From positions 1 to 20,961 of the forward strand of contig CAYLIC010000037.1 of NCBI GenBank assembly GCA_964383815.1: a stretch of DNA of 20,961 nucleotides. The letters run 5' to 3'. Source of the DNA: UBA11524 sp964383815. Its GTDB lineage: Bacteria; Bacillota; Clostridia; Christensenellales; Aristaeellaceae. The position numbers were made by a program, and so were the translations under genes. Position 1 is the first letter of the stretch; each line of letters begins with the position of its first letter. Positions 16,101-20,961 of this stretch are shown piece after piece. Below the pieces are notes generated by a model. The model did not search any database, had not been told where the DNA came from, and was given only the letters and a program-made list of their open reading frames with translations.

Positions 16101-16283
16101 GGCAATGGTGGTGTCGGTCATGATGGTAGCGGGGTTGGAGTTGACCAGCACCACCTCGTAGCCCTCTTCCTTCAGTGCCAGGCAGGCCTGGGTGCCTGCG
16201 TAGTCGAACTCCGCCGCCTGACCAATCACAATGGGGCCGGAGCCGATAATCAGAATCTTCTTGATGTCCGTGCGCTTTGCCAT
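13110..16283 (-). CDS. carB: Carbamoyl phosphate synthetase, large subunit
   Basis: Makes carbamoyl phosphate from bicarbonate, ammonia and two ATP. The 1057-residue protein is full length and shows the expected internal duplication: first half GSGPIVIGQAAEFDYAG with ATP-grasp segment LRPAFTLGGTGGG; second half GAGPIRIGQGVEFDYS with VRPSFVLGGRAMQIV. The C-terminal MGS-like regulatory domain (from about residue 930, SVRSL-type region through VLLDVLDE) is where UMP and PRPP act in relatives. Ammonia normally comes through a tunnel from CarA, yet no carA lies in the window. AAGGAGG stands about 11 bases before the ATG, and pyrC ends 13 bases upstream, so carB is second in the pyr operon. Confidence 0.97.
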   Translation of the reverse strand: MAKRTDIKKILIIGSGPIVIGQAAEFDYAGTQACLALKEEGYEVVLVNSNPATIMTDTTIADKVYMEPLTLEYIAKILRYERPDAIVPGIGGQTGLNLAMQLEKKGILKECHTELLGTSGKSIETAEDRELFKELCQSIGEPTIPSEITYSLEEAKAAAARIGYPVVLRPAFTLGGTGGGFASNEEELVEIGMNGFKLSPVHQVLIEKSVKGYKEIEFEVMRDSNDHAITICGMENIDPVGVHTGDSIVVAPILTLNDHDLKMLNDSAIKIIRELKIEGGCNVQFALNPETSEYYLIEVNPRVSRSSALASKASGYPIARVTAKIAVGMALEDISVAGGTAAMEPRLDYIVAKFPRFPFDKFAAAPNLLGTQMKATGEVMGIGSNLEECLLKSVRSLEIGVCHLHMSKFDGCTQEELLDYVRDFHSDNIFAITQLMRLGTPIESIHRATMITTYFLEAFQRIVDMEKQLADNPGNAALLRQAKVMGFSDPYIARLWNTDELSVCRTRKENGITPVFRMVDTLHTGTYIPYLYSSYTGENDSRLTDRKKVVVLGAGPIRIGQGVEFDYSTVHAVTTIRKVGYESIIINNNPETVSTDYTTSDKLYFEPLTPEDVMNIIDFEQPEGVIASLGGQTAINLADPLMRRGVKIIGTDCEAIDRAENRDLFEKLLEELDIPQPQGQAVTRIEDGIAAAARIGYPVLVRPSFVLGGRAMQIVANEAQLRHYLKTAVEIDEDKPVLVDKYISGKEVEIDAICDGRDVFVPGIMELVERTGVHSGDSISVYPSFSISNRVKGTILGYAKKLGLGIGIVGLYNIQFIVDENDNVFIIEVNPRSSRTVPFLSKATGYSLADIATEVIMGKSLKEQGIFDLYPEEKKRWYVKVPVFSFNKIRGLDAYLSPEMKSTGEAIGYDDKLNRALYKALQASGMHLQNYGTVFATIADKDKQEALPLMRRFYDLGFNIEATAGTARFLKENGIRTHVLKKIAEGSNEIGESIRQGHIAYVINTSDVGATSQQSDGYQIRRFATESNVTLFSSLDTVKVLLDVLDETTLRISTIDA

Positions 16284-16296
16284 AGTGCTCTCCTCC

Positions 16297-17499
16297 TTAT
16301 TTCTGATAGACGGCCTGCCCGTTGCGGCAGGTCAGGTAGTTTACGCCGCAAAGCTCCATGCCCTCATAGGGTGTGGCGCGGCCTTTGGAAAGAAACTCAT
16401 CCGGATTCACCGTAAAGCCTTCGTCCAGCTTCCACAGGGAAAAGCCGTTCTCCTCTGGCAGCTGGAAGCGCTTGCGGGGATTGTGAACCAGCAGCTCCAT
16501 CAGCCTTTCCATGGGCAGGATACCCGGCTTCACCAGGCGGGTGTAGAGAACCGGCAGGGCGGTTTCCAGCCCCACAATGCCGAAGGGACTGCCCTCCAGG
16601 CCCCGCTGCTTTTCCTCCAGACCATGGGGCGCATGGTCGGTGGCAATCATGTCAATGGTGTCATCCAGCACACCCTCCACAAGCGCCTCCTGGTCTGCCC
16701 TGGTGCGTAGCGGCGGGTTCATCTTGAAGCGCCCATGCTCCTGCAGGTCGTCCTCGCACAGGGTTAGGTAGTGGGGTGCGGTTTCGCAGGTCACGTCCAC
16801 GCCTTCTGCCTTGGCCTGGCGGATGAGCGCCACACTTTCCCTGGTGGAAATGTGGCACACATGGTAGGCACAGCCGGTTTCCCTGGCCAGGCGCAGGTCC
16901 CGCTGAATCTGCCCCCATTCGCTTTCGGAGCAGATGCCCCGGTGCCCGTGGACCTTGGCGTATGCACCGTCGTGGATGTATCCGCCATGGAGCAGGCTGT
17001 TGACCTCGCAGTGGGCAACAATCATTTTCCCCAGTGCCCTGGCCCGGGTCATGGCGGCGCGCATCATGCCTTCCTCCTGCACGCCGCGCCCGTCGTCGGA
17101 GAAGGCGACGACCTTGCCTGCCAGTGCGTCCAGGTCAGCCAGGCGCTCGCCCTTTTCGCCCTGGGTGATAGCGCCGTATGGGTGCACGCCGATGACGGCA
17201 TCCTGCCCGATGATGTCCAGCTGCTGCTGCAGGCTTGCCAGGCTGTCCGGCACGGGGGACAGGTTGGGCATGGTACACACATCGGTGTATCCGCCCCGGG
17301 CCGCTGCCCGGGAGCCGCAGGCCACCGTGCCCTTATAAGAAAAGCCCGGCTCACGGAAATGCACATGCACATCACACAAGCCGGGAAAAACGGTATACAC
17401 ACCATCGGGAAGAAACACCTTGTCCTTGTTGGAAGAAAGAAACGCCTGCGCCAGCCTCATGGCAGATGCCTCGCCGCCGGCCTGATGCAGCTGTACCAT
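16297..17499 (-). CDS. pyrC: Dihydroorotase
   Basis: Closes carbamoyl-aspartate to dihydroorotate; zinc amidohydrolase. First gene of the operon, with AAGGAGG 7 bases before the ATG. The 400-residue protein contains the metal motif DVHVHFREPG (H45, H47, R49), the TMPN segment (76-79), FSDDGRGVQ, AHCEVNSLLH, HVCHISTRESV, ETAPHYLTL and ATDHAPH with its catalytic aspartate. These place it in the class I (B. subtilis-like) group. Only 44 residues precede HxH, against roughly 55-60 in typical members, so the N-terminal beta-sandwich half appears shortened (MVQLHQAGG instead of a MLIKNGR-type start). The rest is intact and presumably active. Confidence 0.95.
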   Translation of the reverse strand: MVQLHQAGGEASAMRLAQAFLSSNKDKVFLPDGVYTVFPGLCDVHVHFREPGFSYKGTVACGSRAAARGGYTDVCTMPNLSPVPDSLASLQQQLDIIGQDAVIGVHPYGAITQGEKGERLADLDALAGKVVAFSDDGRGVQEEGMMRAAMTRARALGKMIVAHCEVNSLLHGGYIHDGAYAKVHGHRGICSESEWGQIQRDLRLARETGCAYHVCHISTRESVALIRQAKAEGVDVTCETAPHYLTLCEDDLQEHGRFKMNPPLRTRADQEALVEGVLDDTIDMIATDHAPHGLEEKQRGLEGSPFGIVGLETALPVLYTRLVKPGILPMERLMELLVHNPRKRFQLPEENGFSLWKLDEGFTVNPDEFLSKGRATPYEGMELCGVNYLTCRNGQAVYQK

Positions 17500-17518
17500 T
17501 GCGATTCCTCCTTAGCAT

Positions 17519-17552
17519 AAAAAAAGCCTGTCGTGCAGGACAAGATTCGCAT
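17519..17552 (-). terminator. Attenuator terminator of the pyr leader
   Basis: On the minus strand, CTTGTC (17544-17539) pairs with GACAGG (17532-17527) around a six-base loop, extended by an outer AA/TT pairing, and is followed by seven T residues (17525-17519). Its 5' arm shares bases with the 3' strand of the antiterminator (17552-17541), so the two structures exclude each other. The pyrC ribosome site follows within 10 bases. Confidence 0.75.
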
Positions 17553-17601
17553 GAAAAAGCAGTTCTTATGCAGCACAAGAACGCTTGCTATGAGAATCTT
17601 G
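17541..17601 (-). promoter_or_regulatory. Antiterminator of the pyr leader
   Basis: CAAGATTCTCAT (17601-17590) pairs with ATGCGAATCTTG (17552-17541), 12 bp with one mismatch. The enclosed region holds a smaller stem (AAGCGTTCTT with AAGAAC-T-GCTT, 17585-17557). When formed, it removes the 5' arm of the downstream terminator and allows read-through into pyrC. Confidence 0.7.
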
Positions 17602-17629
17602 CCGGTCTCACGGTACCGACTTAAAGATC
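17595..17629 (-). promoter_or_regulatory. PyrR-binding loop (anti-antiterminator) of the pyr operon
   Basis: On the minus strand GATCTT (17629-17624) pairs with AAGATT (17600-17595) as the lower stem, with an internal TAA bulge and an upper stem GTCGGT/ACCGGC (17620-17615 with 17606-17601). The loop carries CCGTGAG, matching the NGNGAG core that PyrR recognises. PyrR with UMP should hold this fold, which takes up the CAAGAT needed for the antiterminator, so high UMP gives termination. The pyrR gene is not in the window. Confidence 0.82.
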
Positions 17630-17639
17630 GTTACAGTTC

Positions 17640-17668
17640 TTTATAGCACAAGGGAGGATATTTGTCAA
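17640..17668 (-). promoter_or_regulatory. Promoter of the pyr operon
   Basis: On the minus strand, -35 TTGACA (17668-17663, perfect), a 17-base spacer and -10 TATAAA (17645-17640, five of six). Transcription should start near 17633, a few bases before the PyrR-binding loop, giving a leader of about 134 bases. Confidence 0.85.
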
Positions 17669-17739
17669 TACTTCGGGGGAGGAATTCCCCGGTGCGGCGG
17701 CGAAAACATTCAGCATGAAAGCGTGCGGAGGTTTGACCC

Positions 17740-18651
17740 ATGACACCAGTGATACCGGAGCCTATGCAGGAGCTTCTCCTGCGCCAATACGGGCAGGAAA
17801 CCGCCCGGTGCATTGCGGCAGGTTTTTCCATCCAGCGGCCTGTGAGCCTGCGGATCAACACCCTGCGGGCCACCAGGCCACAGGTGGAGGCCCAGCTGAG
17901 GGAGGCGGGCATTGCCTGGCAGGACGTGCCCTGGTATGGGGACGCGATGCTGCTCCCCGCCGTGCGGGAGGAGGCGGTGCAGGCCTTGCCGGTGTATGAA
18001 GAGGGCGGCGTGTACCTGCAGAACCTGTCTGCCATGATTCCGCCACTGGTGCTGGCGCCTGCCCCCGGGGAAACCGTGCTGGACATGGCTGCCGCACCCG
18101 GCGGGAAAACCACGCAAATGGCAGCCATGACCGGCAATCAGGCCCTGATTACCGCCTGCGAGAAAAACGCCATCCGCGCCCAGCGCATGCAGTATAACCT
18201 GGAAAAGCAGGGCGCCTCCCGGGTGAGCGTGATGACGGAGGACGCCCGGCGGCTGGATGATTTCTTCGCCTTTGACAGGATTCTGCTGGACGCGCCCTGC
18301 TCCGGCAGTGGAACGCTCTCCCTGCTGGAGGGTGCGCCCCAGCGCCGCATGGACAAAAGCTGGCTGCAAAGAACAGCTGCCACCCAGGCGGCGCTGCTGC
18401 AAAAGGCCTTGCGCCTGCTGAAGCCGGGCCACGAAATGGTGTACTCCACCTGCTCCATCCTCCGCATGGAAAACGAGGATGTGCTGACCCGATGCCTGAC
18501 CGGGGCCAACGCGGAAATCGTTCCCATCAGCCACCCGCTGCTGGCCCATGTGCCACAGTTGCCCACCACGCTCCCGGGCACGCTCTGCGTTTGCCCGGAT
18601 GGCATTCATGAGGGGTTCTTTGTTGCCAGGCTGCGGAAAAAGGGCCGCTGA
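17740..18651 (+). CDS. RsmB/NOP-family RNA (cytosine-5) methyltransferase
   Basis: SAM-dependent enzyme that methylates C5 of cytosine in RNA, most likely 16S rRNA as for RsmB/RsmF relatives. The 303-residue protein has an N-terminal RNA-binding stretch (SLRINTLRAT, 36-45), the SAM motif VLDMAAAPGGKTTQMA (113-128), D in CEKNAIRAQRM region, motif IV DAPCSG with C187 and motif VI YSTCS with the catalytic C238. It ends with GFFVARLRK as usual. The start has GGAGG 8 bases upstream. It is shorter than RsmB (no NusB-like domain) and than RsmF/YebU (no C-terminal PUA extension), so the exact target is open. It is divergent from the pyr operon, with about 100 bases between; I could not identify a convincing promoter for it there. 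Confidence 0.9.
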   Translation: MTPVIPEPMQELLLRQYGQETARCIAAGFSIQRPVSLRINTLRATRPQVEAQLREAGIAWQDVPWYGDAMLLPAVREEAVQALPVYEEGGVYLQNLSAMIPPLVLAPAPGETVLDMAAAPGGKTTQMAAMTGNQALITACEKNAIRAQRMQYNLEKQGASRVSVMTEDARRLDDFFAFDRILLDAPCSGSGTLSLLEGAPQRRMDKSWLQRTAATQAALLQKALRLLKPGHEMVYSTCSILRMENEDVLTRCLTGANAEIVPISHPLLAHVPQLPTTLPGTLCVCPDGIHEGFFVARLRKKGR

Positions 18652-18670
18652 TTCCCCTCATGATACGACA

Positions 18671-18704
18671 AAAAGGGCTGTCCCCAGCGGAGCAGCCCTT
18701 TTTT
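18671..18704. terminator. Bidirectional terminator between the RNA methyltransferase gene and secG
   Basis: AAAAGGGCTG (18671-18680) and CAGCCCTTTT (18693-18702) form a 10-bp stem with a 12-base loop, followed by T residues to 18704. The A-run on the other side lets it serve secG on the minus strand as well. Confidence 0.85.
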
Positions 18705-18719
18705 CGTGCGCTGAGCAGG

Positions 18720-18956
18720 TTAGTTCAGCAGCAGCATCAGCAGGGAAATGCCAACGAAGATGCCGGCGGCAATCTTGGTGCCCAGCGCCAGCTTGGCATC
18801 GATGGTCTTGGCCTTGTTCTTGCTGAAATAGCTCTCCATCTGGCCAGCCACGGCGCCCAGGCCCTTGGCGTTGCTGCTCTGCAGCAGCACGGTGGCAATC
18901 ATGAACAGGCAAGCCAGAATCAGCACGATAGAAAGAATCACATTCAAAACACCCAT
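18720..18956 (-). CDS. secG: Protein translocase subunit SecG
   Basis: Accessory subunit of the SecYEG channel in the cytoplasmic membrane; it aids SecA-driven export. The 78-residue protein has the usual two helices (about 5-26 and 58-77) and the family signature LLQSSNAKGLGAVAG (24-38), followed by the polar SYFSKNKAKTIDAKL segment that leads into helix 2. AAGGAGG lies 7 bases before the ATG. It is monocistronic here, with its own promoter and a shared terminator; in many Bacillota it precedes rnr and smpB, which are not seen. Confidence 0.96.
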   Translation of the reverse strand: MGVLNVILSIVLILACLFMIATVLLQSSNAKGLGAVAGQMESYFSKNKAKTIDAKLALGTKIAAGIFVGISLLMLLLN

Positions 18957-18985
18957 GATAAAACCTCCTTGAGTTTCGCTTAACT

Positions 18986-19014
18986 ATGATACCACACGTT
19001 TCACCAAAACACAA
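18986..19014 (-). promoter_or_regulatory. Probable secG promoter
   Basis: On the minus strand, -35 TTGTGT (19014-19009, half consensus), a 17-base spacer and -10 TATCAT (18991-18986, five of six), about 30 bases before the secG ATG. Confidence 0.55.
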
Positions 19015-19065
19015 GCACAAATTGGGCGCGTTTTTCGCCATTTGTTTGGTATTGGTCCGTTTTGT

Positions 19066-19088
19066 CCCTTTTCAAACGGGCAAAAGGG
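19066..19088. promoter_or_regulatory. Inverted repeat over the kduI promoter, candidate operator
   Basis: CCCTTTT (19066-19072) and AAAAGGG (19082-19088) are perfect arms with a 9-base gap. They cover the -35 and much of the spacer of the predicted kduI promoter. A second inverted repeat, CCGTTT (19057-19062) with AAACGG (19074-19079), overlaps it. A bound repressor here would block RNA polymerase; the protein is unknown. Confidence 0.4.
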
Positions 19089-19097
19089 TTGTACAAT
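19069..19097 (+). promoter_or_regulatory. Probable kduI promoter
   Basis: -35 TTTTCA (19069-19074, four of six), a 17-base spacer and -10 TACAAT (19092-19097, five of six). The leader would be about 80 bases and contains a further palindrome at 19145-19158. Confidence 0.55.
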
Positions 19098-19144
19098 AAA
19101 GCCAACAGCAGCCGAATATCCGCAAAGATTGGGCTGCCACAAAT

Positions 19145-19158
19145 TGTAAGCATTTACA
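19145..19158. promoter_or_regulatory. cre-like / LacI-family operator before kduI
   Basis: TGTAA-GCAT-TTACA is a perfect 5-bp inverted repeat. It differs from the CcpA cre form TGTAA-RCGY-TTACA at the central CG, which is CA here. It lies 24 bases before the kduI ATG and downstream of the promoter, a common site for catabolite or uronate repressors of the LacI family. Confidence 0.5.
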
Positions 19159-19182
19159 CGATGAATCAAGGAGGTCTGCACC

Positions 19183-20013
19183 ATGGAGCTTCGCACCGCT
19201 TCCTCCCCCAGGGATGTCAAAACCTATGACACCGCCCGCCTGCGGGAGGAATTTCTGATTCAAAACCTTTTCGTGGCTGATGAGGTCAAGATGGTCTACA
19301 GCCATATCGACCGTATTATCACCGGCGCGGCTGTGCCTGTCACCAGGGCCCTGAGCATCGATGCAGGGGAGGAGCTGCGGGCGGAATACTTCCTGCAGCG
19401 GCGGGAGATGGGCATCATCAACATTGGCGGCGAAGGCAAGGTGACCGTGGACGGCACCGTCTACACCCTGCGGCCCCGCGACGGCATTTACATCGGGCGC
19501 GGCTGCAAGGACATTGTGCTGGAGAGCACCAATGCTGAAAATCCTGCCCACTTCTATTTCAATTCCTGCCCGGCCCACAAGGCCTGCCCCACGGTGTATA
19601 TCCGCCCGGAGGACTGCGTGCGGGTGGAGCTGGGTGCCCTGGAAACCTCCAACCACCGCACCATTTGCAAATACATTCTGCCCGGCCAGGTGGAAAGCTG
19701 CCAGCTGGTGATGGGCATGACCAGCCTGAAGCCCGGCAGCGTGTGGAACACCATGCCCTGCCACACCCACGACCGGCGCATGGAGGTCTACCTGTATTTC
19801 GACCTGCCGGAGGATGCCTTTGTAATGCACTTCATGGGCGAGGGCAGCGAAACCCGCCACATCATCATGCGCAACGAGGAGGCTGTCATCAGCCCCAGCT
19901 GGTCCATCCACTCCGGCGCCGGCTCCCGGAACTACACCTTCATCTGGGGTATGTGCGGCGAAAATCAGGACTTTGACGACATGGATGGCATTGCCACCAA
20001 GGATCTTCTCTAA
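19183..20013 (+). CDS. kduI: 4-deoxy-L-threo-5-hexosulose-uronate ketol-isomerase
   Basis: Isomerises 5-keto-4-deoxyuronate, the product of pectate or other uronate-polymer lyases, to 2,5-diketo-3-deoxygluconate (DKII). The 276-residue cupin matches E. coli KduI nearly throughout. Visible: LREEFLIQNLFVADEVKMVYSHIDRI near the N-terminus (rough residues 20-45), RREMGIINIGGEG (73-85) and the zinc site CHTHDRRMEVY with H194, H196 and E201, completed by H243 in SIHSG; the ending GENQDFDDMDGIATKDLL is typical. AAGGAGG lies 10 bases before the ATG. It is followed after 27 bases by kduD, the next enzyme, as in classical kdu operons. Polysaccharide lyases and transporters are not in the window. Confidence 0.97.
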   Translation: MELRTASSPRDVKTYDTARLREEFLIQNLFVADEVKMVYSHIDRIITGAAVPVTRALSIDAGEELRAEYFLQRREMGIINIGGEGKVTVDGTVYTLRPRDGIYIGRGCKDIVLESTNAENPAHFYFNSCPAHKACPTVYIRPEDCVRVELGALETSNHRTICKYILPGQVESCQLVMGMTSLKPGSVWNTMPCHTHDRRMEVYLYFDLPEDAFVMHFMGEGSETRHIIMRNEEAVISPSWSIHSGAGSRNYTFIWGMCGENQDFDDMDGIATKDLL

Positions 20014-20040
20014 CCTACGGACACGAAAGGAGCGATTGTC

Positions 20041-20841
20041 ATGAACATTATGGAATCCTTCTCCCTGAAGGGCAAGGTGGCCCTGGTTACCGGCGCCAGC
20101 TATGGCATTGGCTTTGCCATTGCCTGCGCCCTGCACGAGGCCGGCGCGACCATCGTTTTCAACGACATTAAACAGGAGCTGGTGGACAAGGGCCTGGCTT
20201 CCTACGCGGAAAAGGGCATTCCCGCCCACGGCTACGTTTGCGATGTGACGGACGAGGCCGCTGTCAACGCCCTGGTGGCGAAGGTGGAGGCAGAGGTTGG
20301 CGTTATTGACATTCTGGTGAACAATGCAGGCATCATCAAGCGCATTCCCATGACGGAGATGACCGCCGAGCAGTTCCGCCAGGTGATTGACGTTGACCTG
20401 AATGCACCCTTCATCTGCGCAAAGGCCGTGATTCCCTCCATGATCAGGAAGGGCCACGGCAAGATTATCAACATTTGCTCCATGATGTCCGAGCTGGGCC
20501 GGGAAACCGTGTCTGCCTATGCAGCAGCCAAAGGCGGCCTGAAAATGCTGACCAAGAACATTGCCTCCGAGTACGGTGCAGCAAATATCCAGTGCAACGG
20601 CATTGGCCCGGGATACATTGCCACACCGCAAACGGCTCCCCTGCGGGAGATTCAGCCCGATGGGAGCCGTCACCCCTTCGACCAGTTCATCCTGGCCAAA
20701 ACCCCTGCCAACCGCTGGGGTAATCCGGAAGACCTGGCGGCGCCTGCCGTGTTCCTGGCCTCCGATGCCTCCAACTTTGTCAACGGTCACATTCTGTATG
20801 TGGATGGCGGCATCCTGGCCTACATCGGCAAGCAGCCCTGA
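20041..20841 (+). CDS. kduD: 2-dehydro-3-deoxy-D-gluconate 5-dehydrogenase
   Basis: Reduces DKII from KduI to 2-keto-3-deoxygluconate (KDG) with NADH or NADPH; KDG then goes to pyruvate and triose phosphate. The 266-residue classical short-chain dehydrogenase shows the cofactor motif TGASYGIG (17-24), NNAG (94-97), catalytic S147 (ICSMMS) and Y160-x3-K164 (YAAAK), and the C-terminal NGHILYVDGG. AAAGGAG lies about 7 bases before the ATG. A closely related family is gluconate 5-dehydrogenase, which differs little in motifs; the neighbouring kduI decides the call. Confidence 0.92.
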   Translation: MNIMESFSLKGKVALVTGASYGIGFAIACALHEAGATIVFNDIKQELVDKGLASYAEKGIPAHGYVCDVTDEAAVNALVAKVEAEVGVIDILVNNAGIIKRIPMTEMTAEQFRQVIDVDLNAPFICAKAVIPSMIRKGHGKIINICSMMSELGRETVSAYAAAKGGLKMLTKNIASEYGAANIQCNGIGPGYIATPQTAPLREIQPDGSRHPFDQFILAKTPANRWGNPEDLAAPAVFLASDASNFVNGHILYVDGGILAYIGKQP

Positions 20842-20882
20842 CCAGAGGCGCTGCCTCTGGACTCCGGCAGGGACCCTGTCCC
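20842..20882 (+). terminator. Paired hairpins behind kduD
   Basis: CCAGAGGC/GCCTCTGG (20842-20860, 3-base loop) starts at the first base after the stop codon, followed by GGGAC/GTCCC (20870-20882). No T-run follows, so termination would not be by a standard intrinsic signal. The remaining bases to 20961 hold no gene; a CGCGTAA (about 20890) and a GTAAGAA (about 20910) can each pair with the TTCTTACGCG segment near 20948, so alternative folds are possible but the region is cut by the window end. Confidence 0.45.
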
Positions 20883-20961
20883 CGCGCCCCGCGTAACGGA
20901 TTTCATCCCGTAAGAAGACCAAATTGAGATTCGCTGCACGGCACGGATTCTTACGCGCCCG

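Noticed and set aside
17641..17739. Promoter for the RNA methyltransferase gene in the gap from the pyr promoter
   Set aside because: TTGTCA near 17662 and AT-rich patches exist, but no -10 stands at proper spacing. The gap also has a weak GGGGA/TCCCC inverted repeat (17676-17690) to which I assign no role.
19072..20922. Open frame of 616 codons on the minus strand across kduI and kduD
   Set aside because: Spans two well-recognised genes and their promoter; composition is that of an antisense shadow.
1..20961. CRISPR array, defence system, phage or insertion sequence
   Set aside because: No regularly spaced repeats, transposase, integrase or phage structural genes were seen on either strand.

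Overview
The window looks like a piece of chromosome from a GC-rich member of the Bacillota, probably class Clostridia. Four things support this: a PyrR-type attenuator in front of the pyrimidine operon, a Bacillus-type LexA box (CGAAC-N4-GTTCC) at uvrB, strong AGGAGG-type ribosome binding sites throughout, and a PyrK/class 1B PyrD pair. Genus or species cannot be read from the sequence. Apart from one LacI-family gene with visibly lower GC, the content is housekeeping and metabolic. I see no phage, insertion sequence, CRISPR array, tRNA or rRNA.

Layout. Bases 1-3300, minus strand: a LacI-family regulator with its own terminator and a consensus promoter, then uvrB with an SOS operator and promoter. 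Bases 3346-5167, plus strand: a three-gene overlapping operon (52-residue membrane peptide, unrecognised four-helix membrane protein, metallophosphoesterase). Bases 5166-5426: an intergenic array of palindromes enclosed by two identical copies of a 21-base terminator hairpin. Bases 5458-8986, plus strand: cca (tRNA CCA-adding enzyme), a CDF metal exporter and an LCP-family cell-wall ligase, closed by a 16-bp bidirectional terminator.

Bases 9045-17668, minus strand: the UMP biosynthesis operon, in transcription order pyrC-carB-pyrK-pyrD-pyrF-pyrE-pyrB. It is driven by a near-consensus promoter and a PyrR leader with binding loop, antiterminator and terminator. Every step from bicarbonate/glutamine to UMP is encoded except carA, the glutaminase subunit of carbamoyl phosphate synthetase, which is absent here. 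PyrB carries at its C-terminus a zinc-binding module matching the zinc domain of the PyrI regulatory chain, without the PyrI nucleotide-binding domain. This is the most unusual protein in the window.

Bases 17740-18651, plus strand: an RsmB/NOP-type rRNA m5C methyltransferase, convergent with secG (18720-18956, minus). Bases 19069-20841, plus strand: kduI-kduD, which turns the 4-deoxy-5-ketouronate from pectin or other uronate polymers into 2-keto-3-deoxygluconate, preceded by a promoter and candidate operators. The last 120 bases hold palindromes but no gene.

Many start codons were moved from the longest open frame to the codon with the best ribosome binding site. In several cases (lacI, uvrB, cca) the longer frame would overlap a promoter, operator or terminator.
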